A stretch of 13,421 bases of DNA, taken from GCA-003244245 sp035997545 (GTDB lineage Bacteria; Actinomycetota; Actinomycetes; Mycobacteriales; Pseudonocardiaceae). Shown here one piece after another: positions 1 to 6,047 of this stretch. Within the stretch, counting starts at the first letter, position 1. Each line of letters starts with the position of its first letter. A program made the translations under genes and the position numbers. The notes beneath the pieces were generated by a model. It worked only from the letters and a program-made list of their open reading frames with translations, was not told where the DNA came from and did no database searches. The stretch covers positions 1-13,421 of the forward strand of contig DASYIL010000271.1 of the NCBI GenBank assembly GCA_035997545.1. The letters are read 5' to 3'.

Positions 1-288
1 GGCGATGTCGAACTGGTTGAGACCGGCGTTCAGCTCTAACGCCATCAGTTGACGCTGTTCATTGGCGGACCGGGGCAGCGCCTCCACCCGCACCTGGGGC
101 TCGTTCGGGTGCAGCTGGTTCCACTGTGTGGCGATGTCTTGGGTGGCGGCCAGGTTGATCGCGCCGGTAACCCACACTAGATCCGCCGCCGAGCCGGTGT
201 GGGCGGCAGCCGTGCAGCCGGCGGTGACCAGAAAAACGGCCGCGGACAGTACCGCCCGCCGGCTCACCATCGTGCCCTTGCTCATCAT
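1..288 (-). CDS. Extracellular solute-binding lipoprotein, family 1 (sugar ABC type), N-terminal part
   Basis: This is the N-terminal 96 residues of a secreted binding protein; the rest lies beyond the left edge. I translated it by hand from the minus strand. It opens with a basic n-region (RR at about 10-11), a hydrophobic stretch and a lipobox-like TAGC with Cys about 25, so it is probably lipid-anchored outside the membrane. The mature part contains LVWVTGAIN, DIATQWNQLHP and LMALELNAGLNQFDIA, the typical start of family-1 (sugar-type) binding proteins. The ATG at 288 overlaps the kinase stop as ATGA, with GGAG six bases upstream (295-298). A second in-frame ATG lies at 285. Overlap with pknG places it in the same operon. 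The ligand is unknown, and permease genes, if any, are outside the window. Confidence 0.8.
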   Translation of the reverse strand, partial: MMSKGTMVSRRAVLSAAVFLVTAGCTAAAHTGSAADLVWVTGAINLAATQDIATQWNQLHPNEPQVRVEALPRSANEQRQLMALELNAGLNQFDIA

Positions 289-2519
289 GTCCAGCTCCGG
301 TTCCGGCGGTCGTTGGCCTTGTCGACGAAGGTGATCCGCTCCGCCATGGTGGGAGCCAGCCGGGCGAGCTCGCGGTAGGCGGACTCCAGGCGGTCCCGCA
401 CGCCGCGCTCGTTGAGCTGGTGGCCGAGCACCGTGGCGGGGATCGAGGTAGCCGCTCCGTGCGGCCATGGTCTACCAGCGCGTTCCCAGCTCAGTACCGT
501 TTCGAGCACTTCCGCGACGGCCAGCTCACGCCGCTGGTCGTCGAGTTCTAAGGTGTCCAGCTGCTCGGCAGCGGTGAAGAAGTCAGCGACTGGGGGTTGC
601 CCGTCCGCGCATCCGCGGGCCCGGGTCAGGATCGCGCACAGCCGGGCGGTGACGGCGTAGCGGGAGCCCTCCGGAACCGTCTCCAGCGCGGCGGCCGCTC
701 CAGCGTGGTCACCGAGAGCGAAGCGGGCCCGCGCGAGCCCGAACGCGGCACTGACATACGACCGATCGGTCCGCCAGACGGTCGCGTAGCCGCGCGCGGC
801 GGTCTCGGCGGCCCCGGCGCGGGCCGCGCACTGGGCTAGCGCGAGCTTGGGTGCGGCTTCGCCTGGCAGGGCGTCGAGCACGGCGGTGAAGCTGCGCCAG
901 GCGGGTTCGACGTCGCCATCGACCAGCGACTCCAAGCCGCGCAACCAGTCCACCCGCCAGTCACCCGGCTGGTGTTGGGTCAGCGTGTCGAGGTCGGTGC
1001 CAGTGTCAGGATGGCGCAGCTCGATCCGGGCACGCACTACCCGCAGGCGCGTCTCCAGCGACGGGTCGGGCAGTGCGGCCAGTACCCGCTCGGTCTCATC
1101 GGGGCCTTCGGCGCTGATCGCGGCCAGCAGACCGGCGTGCGGGTCCGCGGGGTCGACCTGGGGGTCGGGCAGGGCCAGCGCCGCCGCGACCAGGTCCGGG
1201 TCCGTGGTGGGAAAGGTGTCGGGATCGGCCCCCACGACCCGCAGCTCCGGCGCGAAACGTGTCGAGGCGGCGGGGAACGGCAGGTCCTCCCGTGCCGCGC
1301 GGACCTCCCGCAGCACGCATTCCAGCTGCTCGGCCATGTCCGCCGCGGAGGCGAATCGCCGTGCCGGATCGGGGTTGGTCGCGCGGCGCAGCAACCCGGC
1401 GAAGGAGGGATGGACAGCCAGCACCGGCACCTCCTTCGGGCCCGGGATCGGGGCGTCGGCCTGGAATCCGGGCAACGGGAAGCTGAGCACCGCCATCATC
1501 CGTGCGACGGTGTAGAGATCGGTCGCAACCGATGGGCCGTGCGCCGAGATCTCCGGGTCCTGGAAGCCACGCTTGCCCCAGACCGGGCTGTCCCGATCGT
1601 CGATCCGGCGGACCGCGCCGAGGTCGATCAACTTGACCCCACTCGTGGAGTGGATCACGTTGTCCGCCGACAAGTCGCAGTACAGCAAACCGCGCTTTTC
1701 GTGCAGGTGATCCAAGGCGGCCAGCACCTCCAGCGCATACCCGCAGACCTGATCCACCGGAAGGTAGGGGTCGCTGTCTGGACGTTCCTGGTACAGCTGC
1801 TTGAGCGATTTGCCTCTGAGGTATTCCATCACGATGTAGTCGACAGGCTTGCCGGTGAGCGGGTGCGGATGCCGGACCACGGTGTGCACGGTGACGATGT
1901 TCGGGTGGCTGGCATCGGCCAGCGCGGCCAGCTCGGCGACCGCAGCCTGGCGGTTGTCCGGATCATCGGGGTCGATCAGGCCCTTGAGCACCACCCAGCG
2001 CGGGACCCAGCAATCCCAGGCCCGGTACACCCAGCCCAGCCCGCCATGGGCGATCGCGCCCTCCACCTGGAACTGCCCGTCGCCGACTAGCACACCGGGT
2101 AGCAGCGGCGGCCGGAAGGAGAACCTGGTCCCACACTGTGGGCAGAACCCCTCCACCGGGCCCGGCTGGCCGCTGCGGGCCCGGCCCACTTTGTGCCGGC
2201 ATTCGGGATTCGGGCAGAGCCGCTTGTGTTCGGGCACCTGCGGGTCGTCGAGTACCGGCGCAATGTGATCATCACCGACCGGCATCTCGGGCAGCGCGAG
2301 CAGCGGGGCGCGGCGTGCGCCCCTGGCCACGACCTGGGAGGTCACCCGCCGAGCGGTCGGCCGGAGCGTGGCGGGTTGGAGCGTGGCAGATTGCGGTGCG
2401 GCGGGTTGGAGCGTGGTGGGTTGGGGCGTAGTGGGTTGGGGCGCGGCGGTTCCGCACCGGGGGCAGTATTCGTCGTCTCCGATCGCTGCGGCGCATCCTG
2501 CTTTCGGGCAGTTCGTCAT
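285..2519 (-). CDS. pknG: PknG-type serine/threonine protein kinase with zinc ribbons and TPR domain
   Basis: The 744-residue length is close to mycobacterial PknG (about 750). Domain order: a zinc ribbon with C4, C9, C19, C22; a Thr/Pro/Gln pentapeptide-repeat linker (28-57); a second rubredoxin-like ribbon with C102, C107, C126, C129; a kinase domain from about 145 to 400; then a TPR-like helical C-terminus containing PGEAAPKLALA, a PknG hallmark. Kinase landmarks are AHGGLGWVY (glycine loop), VLK with K179, E196, MEY hinge, catalytic loop YCDLSADN with D282 and N287, and LIDLGAV with DLG at 299-301, as in PknG, in place of DFG. The loop lysine of DLKxxN is Ser here. In actinobacteria PknG is soluble and controls 2-oxoglutarate/glutamate metabolism by phosphorylating the FHA protein GarA. 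The start at 2519 is chosen because it overlaps the upstream stop as ATGA. A longer in-frame extension to 2642 would overlie the upstream gene and is Arg-rich. Confidence 0.95.
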   Translation of the reverse strand: MTNCPKAGCAAAIGDDEYCPRCGTAAPQPTTPQPTTLQPAAPQSATLQPATLRPTARRVTSQVVARGARRAPLLALPEMPVGDDHIAPVLDDPQVPEHKRLCPNPECRHKVGRARSGQPGPVEGFCPQCGTRFSFRPPLLPGVLVGDGQFQVEGAIAHGGLGWVYRAWDCWVPRWVVLKGLIDPDDPDNRQAAVAELAALADASHPNIVTVHTVVRHPHPLTGKPVDYIVMEYLRGKSLKQLYQERPDSDPYLPVDQVCGYALEVLAALDHLHEKRGLLYCDLSADNVIHSTSGVKLIDLGAVRRIDDRDSPVWGKRGFQDPEISAHGPSVATDLYTVARMMAVLSFPLPGFQADAPIPGPKEVPVLAVHPSFAGLLRRATNPDPARRFASAADMAEQLECVLREVRAAREDLPFPAASTRFAPELRVVGADPDTFPTTDPDLVAAALALPDPQVDPADPHAGLLAAISAEGPDETERVLAALPDPSLETRLRVVRARIELRHPDTGTDLDTLTQHQPGDWRVDWLRGLESLVDGDVEPAWRSFTAVLDALPGEAAPKLALAQCAARAGAAETAARGYATVWRTDRSYVSAAFGLARARFALGDHAGAAAALETVPEGSRYAVTARLCAILTRARGCADGQPPVADFFTAAEQLDTLELDDQRRELAVAEVLETVLSWERAGRPWPHGAATSIPATVLGHQLNERGVRDRLESAYRELARLAPTMAERITFVDKANDRRNRSWT
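2349..2438 (-). repeat. Six 15-bp tandem units encoding Thr/Pro/Gln pentapeptides in PknG
   Basis: Residues 28-57 of the kinase read as six degenerate pentads (QPTTP, QPTTL, QPAAP, QSATL, QPATL, RPTAR), each from a 15-bp unit. The linker lies between the two zinc ribbons and should be disordered. It is rich in threonine, in the N-terminal region where mycobacterial PknG autophosphorylates to dock the FHA protein GarA. Such tandem DNA may vary in copy number between strains. Confidence 0.8.
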
Positions 2520-2758
2520 GTCGGGTCCCGGTCTGCCGCAGCGTGTACGCCAACGCAGCGCGAGATGAGCCGATCGGCCTCGACCACGTCGACGGCATCG
2601 TCGGCCCGATCGAGTTCCGCGGCGTGGGCGTGGGCCTCGCACAGCAGCTTGTGTCTGAGGTGATCTTCGAGGTTCATCAGGCTCTCGAAGATGGCTTGCT
2701 GCCCGGTTGCGAGTCGGCCGGCGGTGACCTGCCCGTCGGCTGCAGTGAAGATTGGCAT
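2516..2758 (-). CDS. Hypothetical 80-residue protein between GlnH and PknG
   Basis: I do not recognise the family. The product is small, soluble and acidic, with no signal peptide or membrane segment. Residues about 14-70 look mostly helical (GQQAIFESLMNLEDHL, CEAHAHAAELDRADDAVDVV) and could form a helical hairpin or short coiled coil. Two cysteines (CEAHAH and RCVGVHAA contexts) lie near histidines, but there is no clear metal motif. Support for a real gene: high G+C at third codon positions, an ATG four bases after the glnH1 stop, and a stop overlapping the pknG ATG as ATGA. This is the same junction pattern as the rest of the operon. Its place between sensor and kinase suggests, by inference only, an adaptor or regulator of PknG. 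Confidence 0.75.
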   Translation of the reverse strand: MPIFTAADGQVTAGRLATGQQAIFESLMNLEDHLRHKLLCEAHAHAAELDRADDAVDVVEADRLISRCVGVHAAADRDPT

Positions 2759-2762
2759 GGGC

Positions 2763-3746
2763 TCAGTCCCGGTATTGCGGTGTTGGTGGTAACGGCAGTG
2801 GACCCAGCAGGGTCAGCCAGCGCTCGTAGCCGGCCCGCCACCGGCCGTCCTGAGCGCGACGCTCCAGTACGGCGTTGACGAACCGCACCAGGTCTGGGGT
2901 GTCCTTGTTGATCGCGATGCCGTAGGGCTCTTCGCTGAGCTGCGGGCCGACGATCTCGATCCGTGGATCTTGCGCGGCCATGCCGGCCAGCTGGGTGTCA
3001 TCGCTGGATAGCGCGTCGACCTCGCCGAGCTGGAGCAGCACCAGGCAGTCCGACGGGGTGGGCTCGCCCACCGGGATCGGCTTGGACCGGTCGGCCAGGA
3101 CATTCGCCAACGATGTCGTGCCGAGGGCCGCGCAGACGTGCTTGCCCCGCAGATCGTCCAGACCAGTAATGCCTAAGCCGCGGTTCGTCAGCACTCGTTG
3201 CCTCGCCTCGTAGTACACAGCGCTGAAATCCACCTTCTCCCGGCGCGGACAGGTGATAGTTGTCGCGGCAACCACCAGGTCAATCTGGCCTGACCGCACG
3301 GGTTCGAGTCGCCCGGCTGCAGGGTGCGGCCGGAACACCACTCGCTCGCGGTCGCCGGTAATCGCCTCGGCGATGTCCCGCACGATGTCGATCTCGAACC
3401 CTGCCAGCTTCAAGTCTTTGTCGCGGAAGGCGAGCGGGTAGGAGTCCTGGCCGATGCCGACGATCAGGTGTCCTCGCTGGGCGATGCGGGCCATCGTCGA
3501 CCCCGCGGGCATCTGACCAGGTGCGGGCAGCGGGCCCCGCGGGCGCAAGCTGGCCCGGGGATTGCACCCCGGCGCGGCGGGTGCCTGCCCAGCAGGCAAC
3601 CCCGCCGCAGGCGGGGCGACTGCGGTCGGCACGCCTACGGCCATCACTGAGGCCAAGGCCGGGTGGTCCGACCACTGGTCGCCGGTTGCGGTGGCCAGAA
3701 TAACGGCGGCCAGCGCACCGCAGGCGAGTGCGAATCGAGTGCTCAT
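2763..3746 (-). CDS. glnH: GlnH-like amino-acid-binding protein (copy 1, kinase-proximal)
   Basis: This 327-residue protein belongs to the family-3 periplasmic binding proteins. It begins with an N-terminal hydrophobic segment (about 4-20), a Pro/Ala-rich linker to about 60, then the two-lobed binding fold (about 85-315). Family landmarks are RGHLIVGIGQD, GFEIDIVRDIAEAI, ITCPRREKVDFS, LGTTSL and PYGIAIN. The C-terminal tail LLGPLPLPPTPQYRD closely resembles that of M. tuberculosis GlnH (Rv0411c), whose gene lies beside pknG. Four cysteines (61, 166, 205, 234) match positions I recall in mycobacterial GlnH and may form disulfides. In mycobacteria GlnH binds Asp/Glu-type ligands and signals through GlnX to PknG; it is a sensor rather than a transporter subunit. 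No permease or ATPase gene is present here. Unlike the mycobacterial protein there is no usable lipobox. The ATG at 3746 overlaps the glnX1 stop. Confidence 0.9.
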   Translation of the reverse strand: MSTRFALACGALAAVILATATGDQWSDHPALASVMAVGVPTAVAPPAAGLPAGQAPAAPGCNPRASLRPRGPLPAPGQMPAGSTMARIAQRGHLIVGIGQDSYPLAFRDKDLKLAGFEIDIVRDIAEAITGDRERVVFRPHPAAGRLEPVRSGQIDLVVAATTITCPRREKVDFSAVYYEARQRVLTNRGLGITGLDDLRGKHVCAALGTTSLANVLADRSKPIPVGEPTPSDCLVLLQLGEVDALSSDDTQLAGMAAQDPRIEIVGPQLSEEPYGIAINKDTPDLVRFVNAVLERRAQDGRWRAGYERWLTLLGPLPLPPTPQYRD

Positions 3747-5050
3747 CGGTACTCATCCAGCCGCTGCCGGACTCCCAAGGCTGCCCCGACCGCCGCGATG
3801 AGGGCCAACGTGCCGATACCGATGGGCAGGCCGGTGAGCCAGCCTCGGGCACGGTCGATGTCCTTCCCGAAGGCCCCGCGCTCGTGTTCTATAGCCCTGA
3901 TGAGTGCTTTGTCGAGTCGGTCGAACGCGGTGGCGGCGCTGGTCTCCTGGGTACTCACGGCGGCTTCGATCGCTGCGGCGTATTGCGCGCTGTCGTCCAG
4001 TTGCCGGACCTTGTTGTGGGCCGTGGAGTAGCTCGACCCCTCCTTGGCCGCCACCTCCACCAGGTCTCGACCTGTCTGGTCGGTGGCCAATTCCCGGGCT
4101 GCGGCCAGTGCACCACCGTGGCGCGCGAGTCGCTGCATCCGGGCGTTGAAATCCAGCTCGGTGGTCGTGCCGGTGCGGGCCAGCCCGAGGCTCTCGATGG
4201 TGCGGGCCTGCAGCGCCGCGATCTGGGCCGGGCCCAGCGCCTCGGACACGGACTGGCTGTGGTGGTGCGAGTTGGTCAGCGGGCCAGCCGAGGCCGCCTC
4301 CGCGACCGCCCACCACACCAGGCCGATCAGCACCGCTGCGCTCGCGGCGACCAAGCCGGGGTTGGCGACCCGGTGCGTCCTCTGGAACAGGAAGATCTGT
4401 GTCAAGATCAGCCCGGCGAGACTCAGCCCGCAGGCCACCAGCGCGACGACCGGCACCGAGCCGGCCCGCTGGTAGGCGTCGTCAAGCCGGGAGGCCTGCC
4501 GTCGTTGCAGCTCCGCAGTCTGAGGCAGGATCTGATTCTGCATCAGGTCCGAAGCGAGCCGAAGGTAGGCCACTCCGACCGCCAGACCCTGCCGGTTGTT
4601 CGCTCGAGCCCGCTCGACGAGGCCGGTGTAGACAGGCAGCTGCTTGGTTATGTAGGTGATCTCCCCGCCGGCTTGGACGCCGGCCTGCGCCAAGCTGGTC
4701 ACCGCCAGATCCACGTCGCCGTCGTAGCGGGCGCGGACCTCGCGGGACTCCGCGCGGCCGGACAAGAACCCGGCCGCGACCGTGGTGTCAGCATCGGCCA
4801 GCGACCGGTACAGCGTGGTCACGTTCGCGTTGAGCGGTTCGAGGTGCTCGGCGATGTCGCGCATGGTGTCCACGCGGGCGTTCGCCGCGTAGAGACCGAC
4901 GGTTCCGGCGAGCAGCACCCCGAGCACAAGGAGTATCCGGACTATCCGGAGCTTGCCAGGCATGGTGTCCCAGTCGAAGCGGCTGACCCGCCCCAAGACC
5001 TCACCTGGCGGTACTGACCTGGTCCCGATGGCCTGCCGGGTTCTCGTCAT
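3743..5050 (-). CDS. glnX: GlnX-like transmembrane sensor-transducer (copy 1)
   Basis: This 435-residue integral membrane protein has four predicted helices: about 36-56, 199-222, 232-252 and 407-427. With the N-terminus inside, two helical regions (about 57-198 and 253-406) face outward. The layout looks like two sensor bundles each framed by membrane helices, reminiscent of chemoreceptor four-helix bundles. Length, topology and position beside glnH and pknG match M. tuberculosis GlnX (Rv0412c), which links periplasmic GlnH to PknG. Only short cytosolic parts are visible: the N-terminal tail of about 35 residues, the 223-231 loop, and the C-terminal RQRLDEYR. A signal to PknG must therefore use these or another partner. 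The ATG at 5050 is four bases after the glnH2 stop; its own stop overlaps the glnH1 ATG. It is clearly paralogous to the gene at 6044-7402. Confidence 0.87.
   Translation of the reverse strand: MTRTRQAIGTRSVPPGEVLGRVSRFDWDTMPGKLRIVRILLVLGVLLAGTVGLYAANARVDTMRDIAEHLEPLNANVTTLYRSLADADTTVAAGFLSGRAESREVRARYDGDVDLAVTSLAQAGVQAGGEITYITKQLPVYTGLVERARANNRQGLAVGVAYLRLASDLMQNQILPQTAELQRRQASRLDDAYQRAGSVPVVALVACGLSLAGLILTQIFLFQRTHRVANPGLVAASAAVLIGLVWWAVAEAASAGPLTNSHHHSQSVSEALGPAQIAALQARTIESLGLARTGTTTELDFNARMQRLARHGGALAAARELATDQTGRDLVEVAAKEGSSYSTAHNKVRQLDDSAQYAAAIEAAVSTQETSAATAFDRLDKALIRAIEHERGAFGKDIDRARGWLTGLPIGIGTLALIAAVGAALGVRQRLDEYR
3752..3758 (-). promoter_or_regulatory. Weakened Shine-Dalgarno for glnH1 (GGATGAG)
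   Basis: The site lies five bases before the glnH1 ATG, within the last codons of glnX1. The equivalent site of glnH2 reads GGAGGAG. The one-base change turns a Glu codon into an Asp codon in the GlnX tail (LEEYR against LDEYR) and breaks the anti-Shine-Dalgarno match. Confidence 0.6.
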
Positions 5051-5054
5051 GGTG

Positions 5055-6047
5055 TCAGTCCTGGTATTGCGGTGTCGGTGGGGACGGCGGCGGGCCCAGC
5101 AGCGTGAGCCAGCGCTCGTAGCTGGCCCGCCACCGGCCGTCCTGGGCGCGACGCTCCAGTACTGCGTTGACGAAACGCCCCAAGTCCGGGGTGTTCTTGC
5201 TGATCGCCACGCCGTAGGACTCGTGGGAGAGCTGCGGGCCGACGATCTCTGTCCGGGGATCCTGTGCGATCATGTGGGCCAGTAGGGCGTCGTTGGTGCA
5301 TACCGCGTCGACCTTGCCGAGCTGGAGCAGGGCCAAGCAGTCCGTTGTGGCGGACGCGCTCACCGGGATCAGCTTCAGGGTGGCAGCCTGAATGGTCTCC
5401 AGCCCCGTCGAACCGCGGGGCGCGCAGATGGGGTGGCCCGTGAGGCTGGCCAGGTCAGTGAAGCCCGAGCCGCGGTTCACCAGCACCCGTTGCCCCGTCT
5501 CGAAGTATGCAGCGCTGAAATCAACTTCTTCCCGCCGCTTACAGGTGATGGTCGCGGTGGCGACCACCAGGTCGACCTCGCCCGATTTCGCGATCTTGAG
5601 CCGATCGGCGATGCTCAGCTGCCGGAACACCACTCGCTCGCGATCGCCGAAGATCGCCTCGGCGATGTCCCGGACGATGTCGACCTCGAAACCCTGCAGC
5701 CGCAAGTTCTCGTCCCGGAAGGAGAACCCCTGGGCGTCCCGGTTGACGCCGACGATCAGATATCCCCGCCGCGCGATGCCGGCCATCGTCGACCCAACGG
5801 GCATCTGGCCGGGTACGGGTAGCGGGCCTTGCGGGCGCAGGCTGGCGCGGAGATTCTGCGGATTGCAGTCCGGCTTGGCCAGCGCCTGCCCCGATGACCT
5901 CCCGGCCGCCGGCCGCGCGGCTGCGGTCGGCCCAGGGCCAGCCGTCATCGGGTGCGGGGCTTGGTGGTCCGGCCACTGGTCGCTGGCCGTAGTGGCCAGC
6001 ACAATGGCTGCTAGCGCACCGCAGGCGAGTACGAATCGGGTGGTCAT
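5055..6047 (-). CDS. glnH: GlnH-like amino-acid-binding protein (copy 2)
   Basis: This 330-residue paralogue of the binding protein at 2763-3746 shares its N-terminal segment (TRFVLACGALAA), linker, fold and C-terminal tail (LLGPPPSPPTPQYQD). Landmarks are RGYLIVGVNRD, GFEVDIVRDIAEAI, ITCKRREEVDFS, RGSTGL and SYGVAIS. The four family cysteines are kept (61, 169, 208, 237), with one extra at 250. Several segments expected to line the ligand cleft differ from copy 1: NRDAQGFSFRD against GQDSYPLAFRD, RGSTGL against LGTTSL, and VCTNDALL against LSSDDTQL. Ligand preference may therefore differ. It has no lipobox. The ATG at 6047 overlaps the glnX2 stop as ATGA and is preceded by a perfect GGAGGAG. 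Confidence 0.9.
   Translation of the reverse strand: MTTRFVLACGALAAIVLATTASDQWPDHQAPHPMTAGPGPTAAARPAAGRSSGQALAKPDCNPQNLRASLRPQGPLPVPGQMPVGSTMAGIARRGYLIVGVNRDAQGFSFRDENLRLQGFEVDIVRDIAEAIFGDRERVVFRQLSIADRLKIAKSGEVDLVVATATITCKRREEVDFSAAYFETGQRVLVNRGSGFTDLASLTGHPICAPRGSTGLETIQAATLKLIPVSASATTDCLALLQLGKVDAVCTNDALLAHMIAQDPRTEIVGPQLSHESYGVAISKNTPDLGRFVNAVLERRAQDGRWRASYERWLTLLGPPPSPPTPQYQD

Larger units (their letters stand above)
2763..5050 (-). repeat. Tandem-duplicated sensor module, copy 1 (glnX1-glnH1)
   Basis: This block is the kinase-proximal copy of a two-gene unit of about 2.3 kb that lies head-to-tail beside a second copy at 5055-7402. Gene order, the ATGA overlap inside each unit and the 4-nt gap after each unit are the same in both copies. 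Long stretches are nearly identical in DNA, such as 3755-3870 against 6056-6171. Confidence 0.85.

Noticed and set aside
972..2090. Plus-strand ORF of 372 codons opposite pknG
   Set aside because: It lies wholly antisense to the kinase domain, which has unmistakable motifs; no domain is visible in the plus-strand product.
2349..2438. CRISPR-like array in the 15-bp repeat tract
   Set aside because: Units are contiguous with no spacers and lie in frame inside pknG.
2520..2642. Upstream extension of PknG by 41 residues
   Set aside because: The added residues are almost all Arg, Gly and Pro and overlie the 80-residue gene; the ATGA-coupled start at 2519 fits the operon pattern.
3728..5017. Long plus-strand ORF (429 codons) opposite glnX1-glnH1
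   Set aside because: Its translation is low-complexity, Arg/Gly/Gln-rich and matches no fold. It is the antisense shadow of a GC-rich gene with clear homology.
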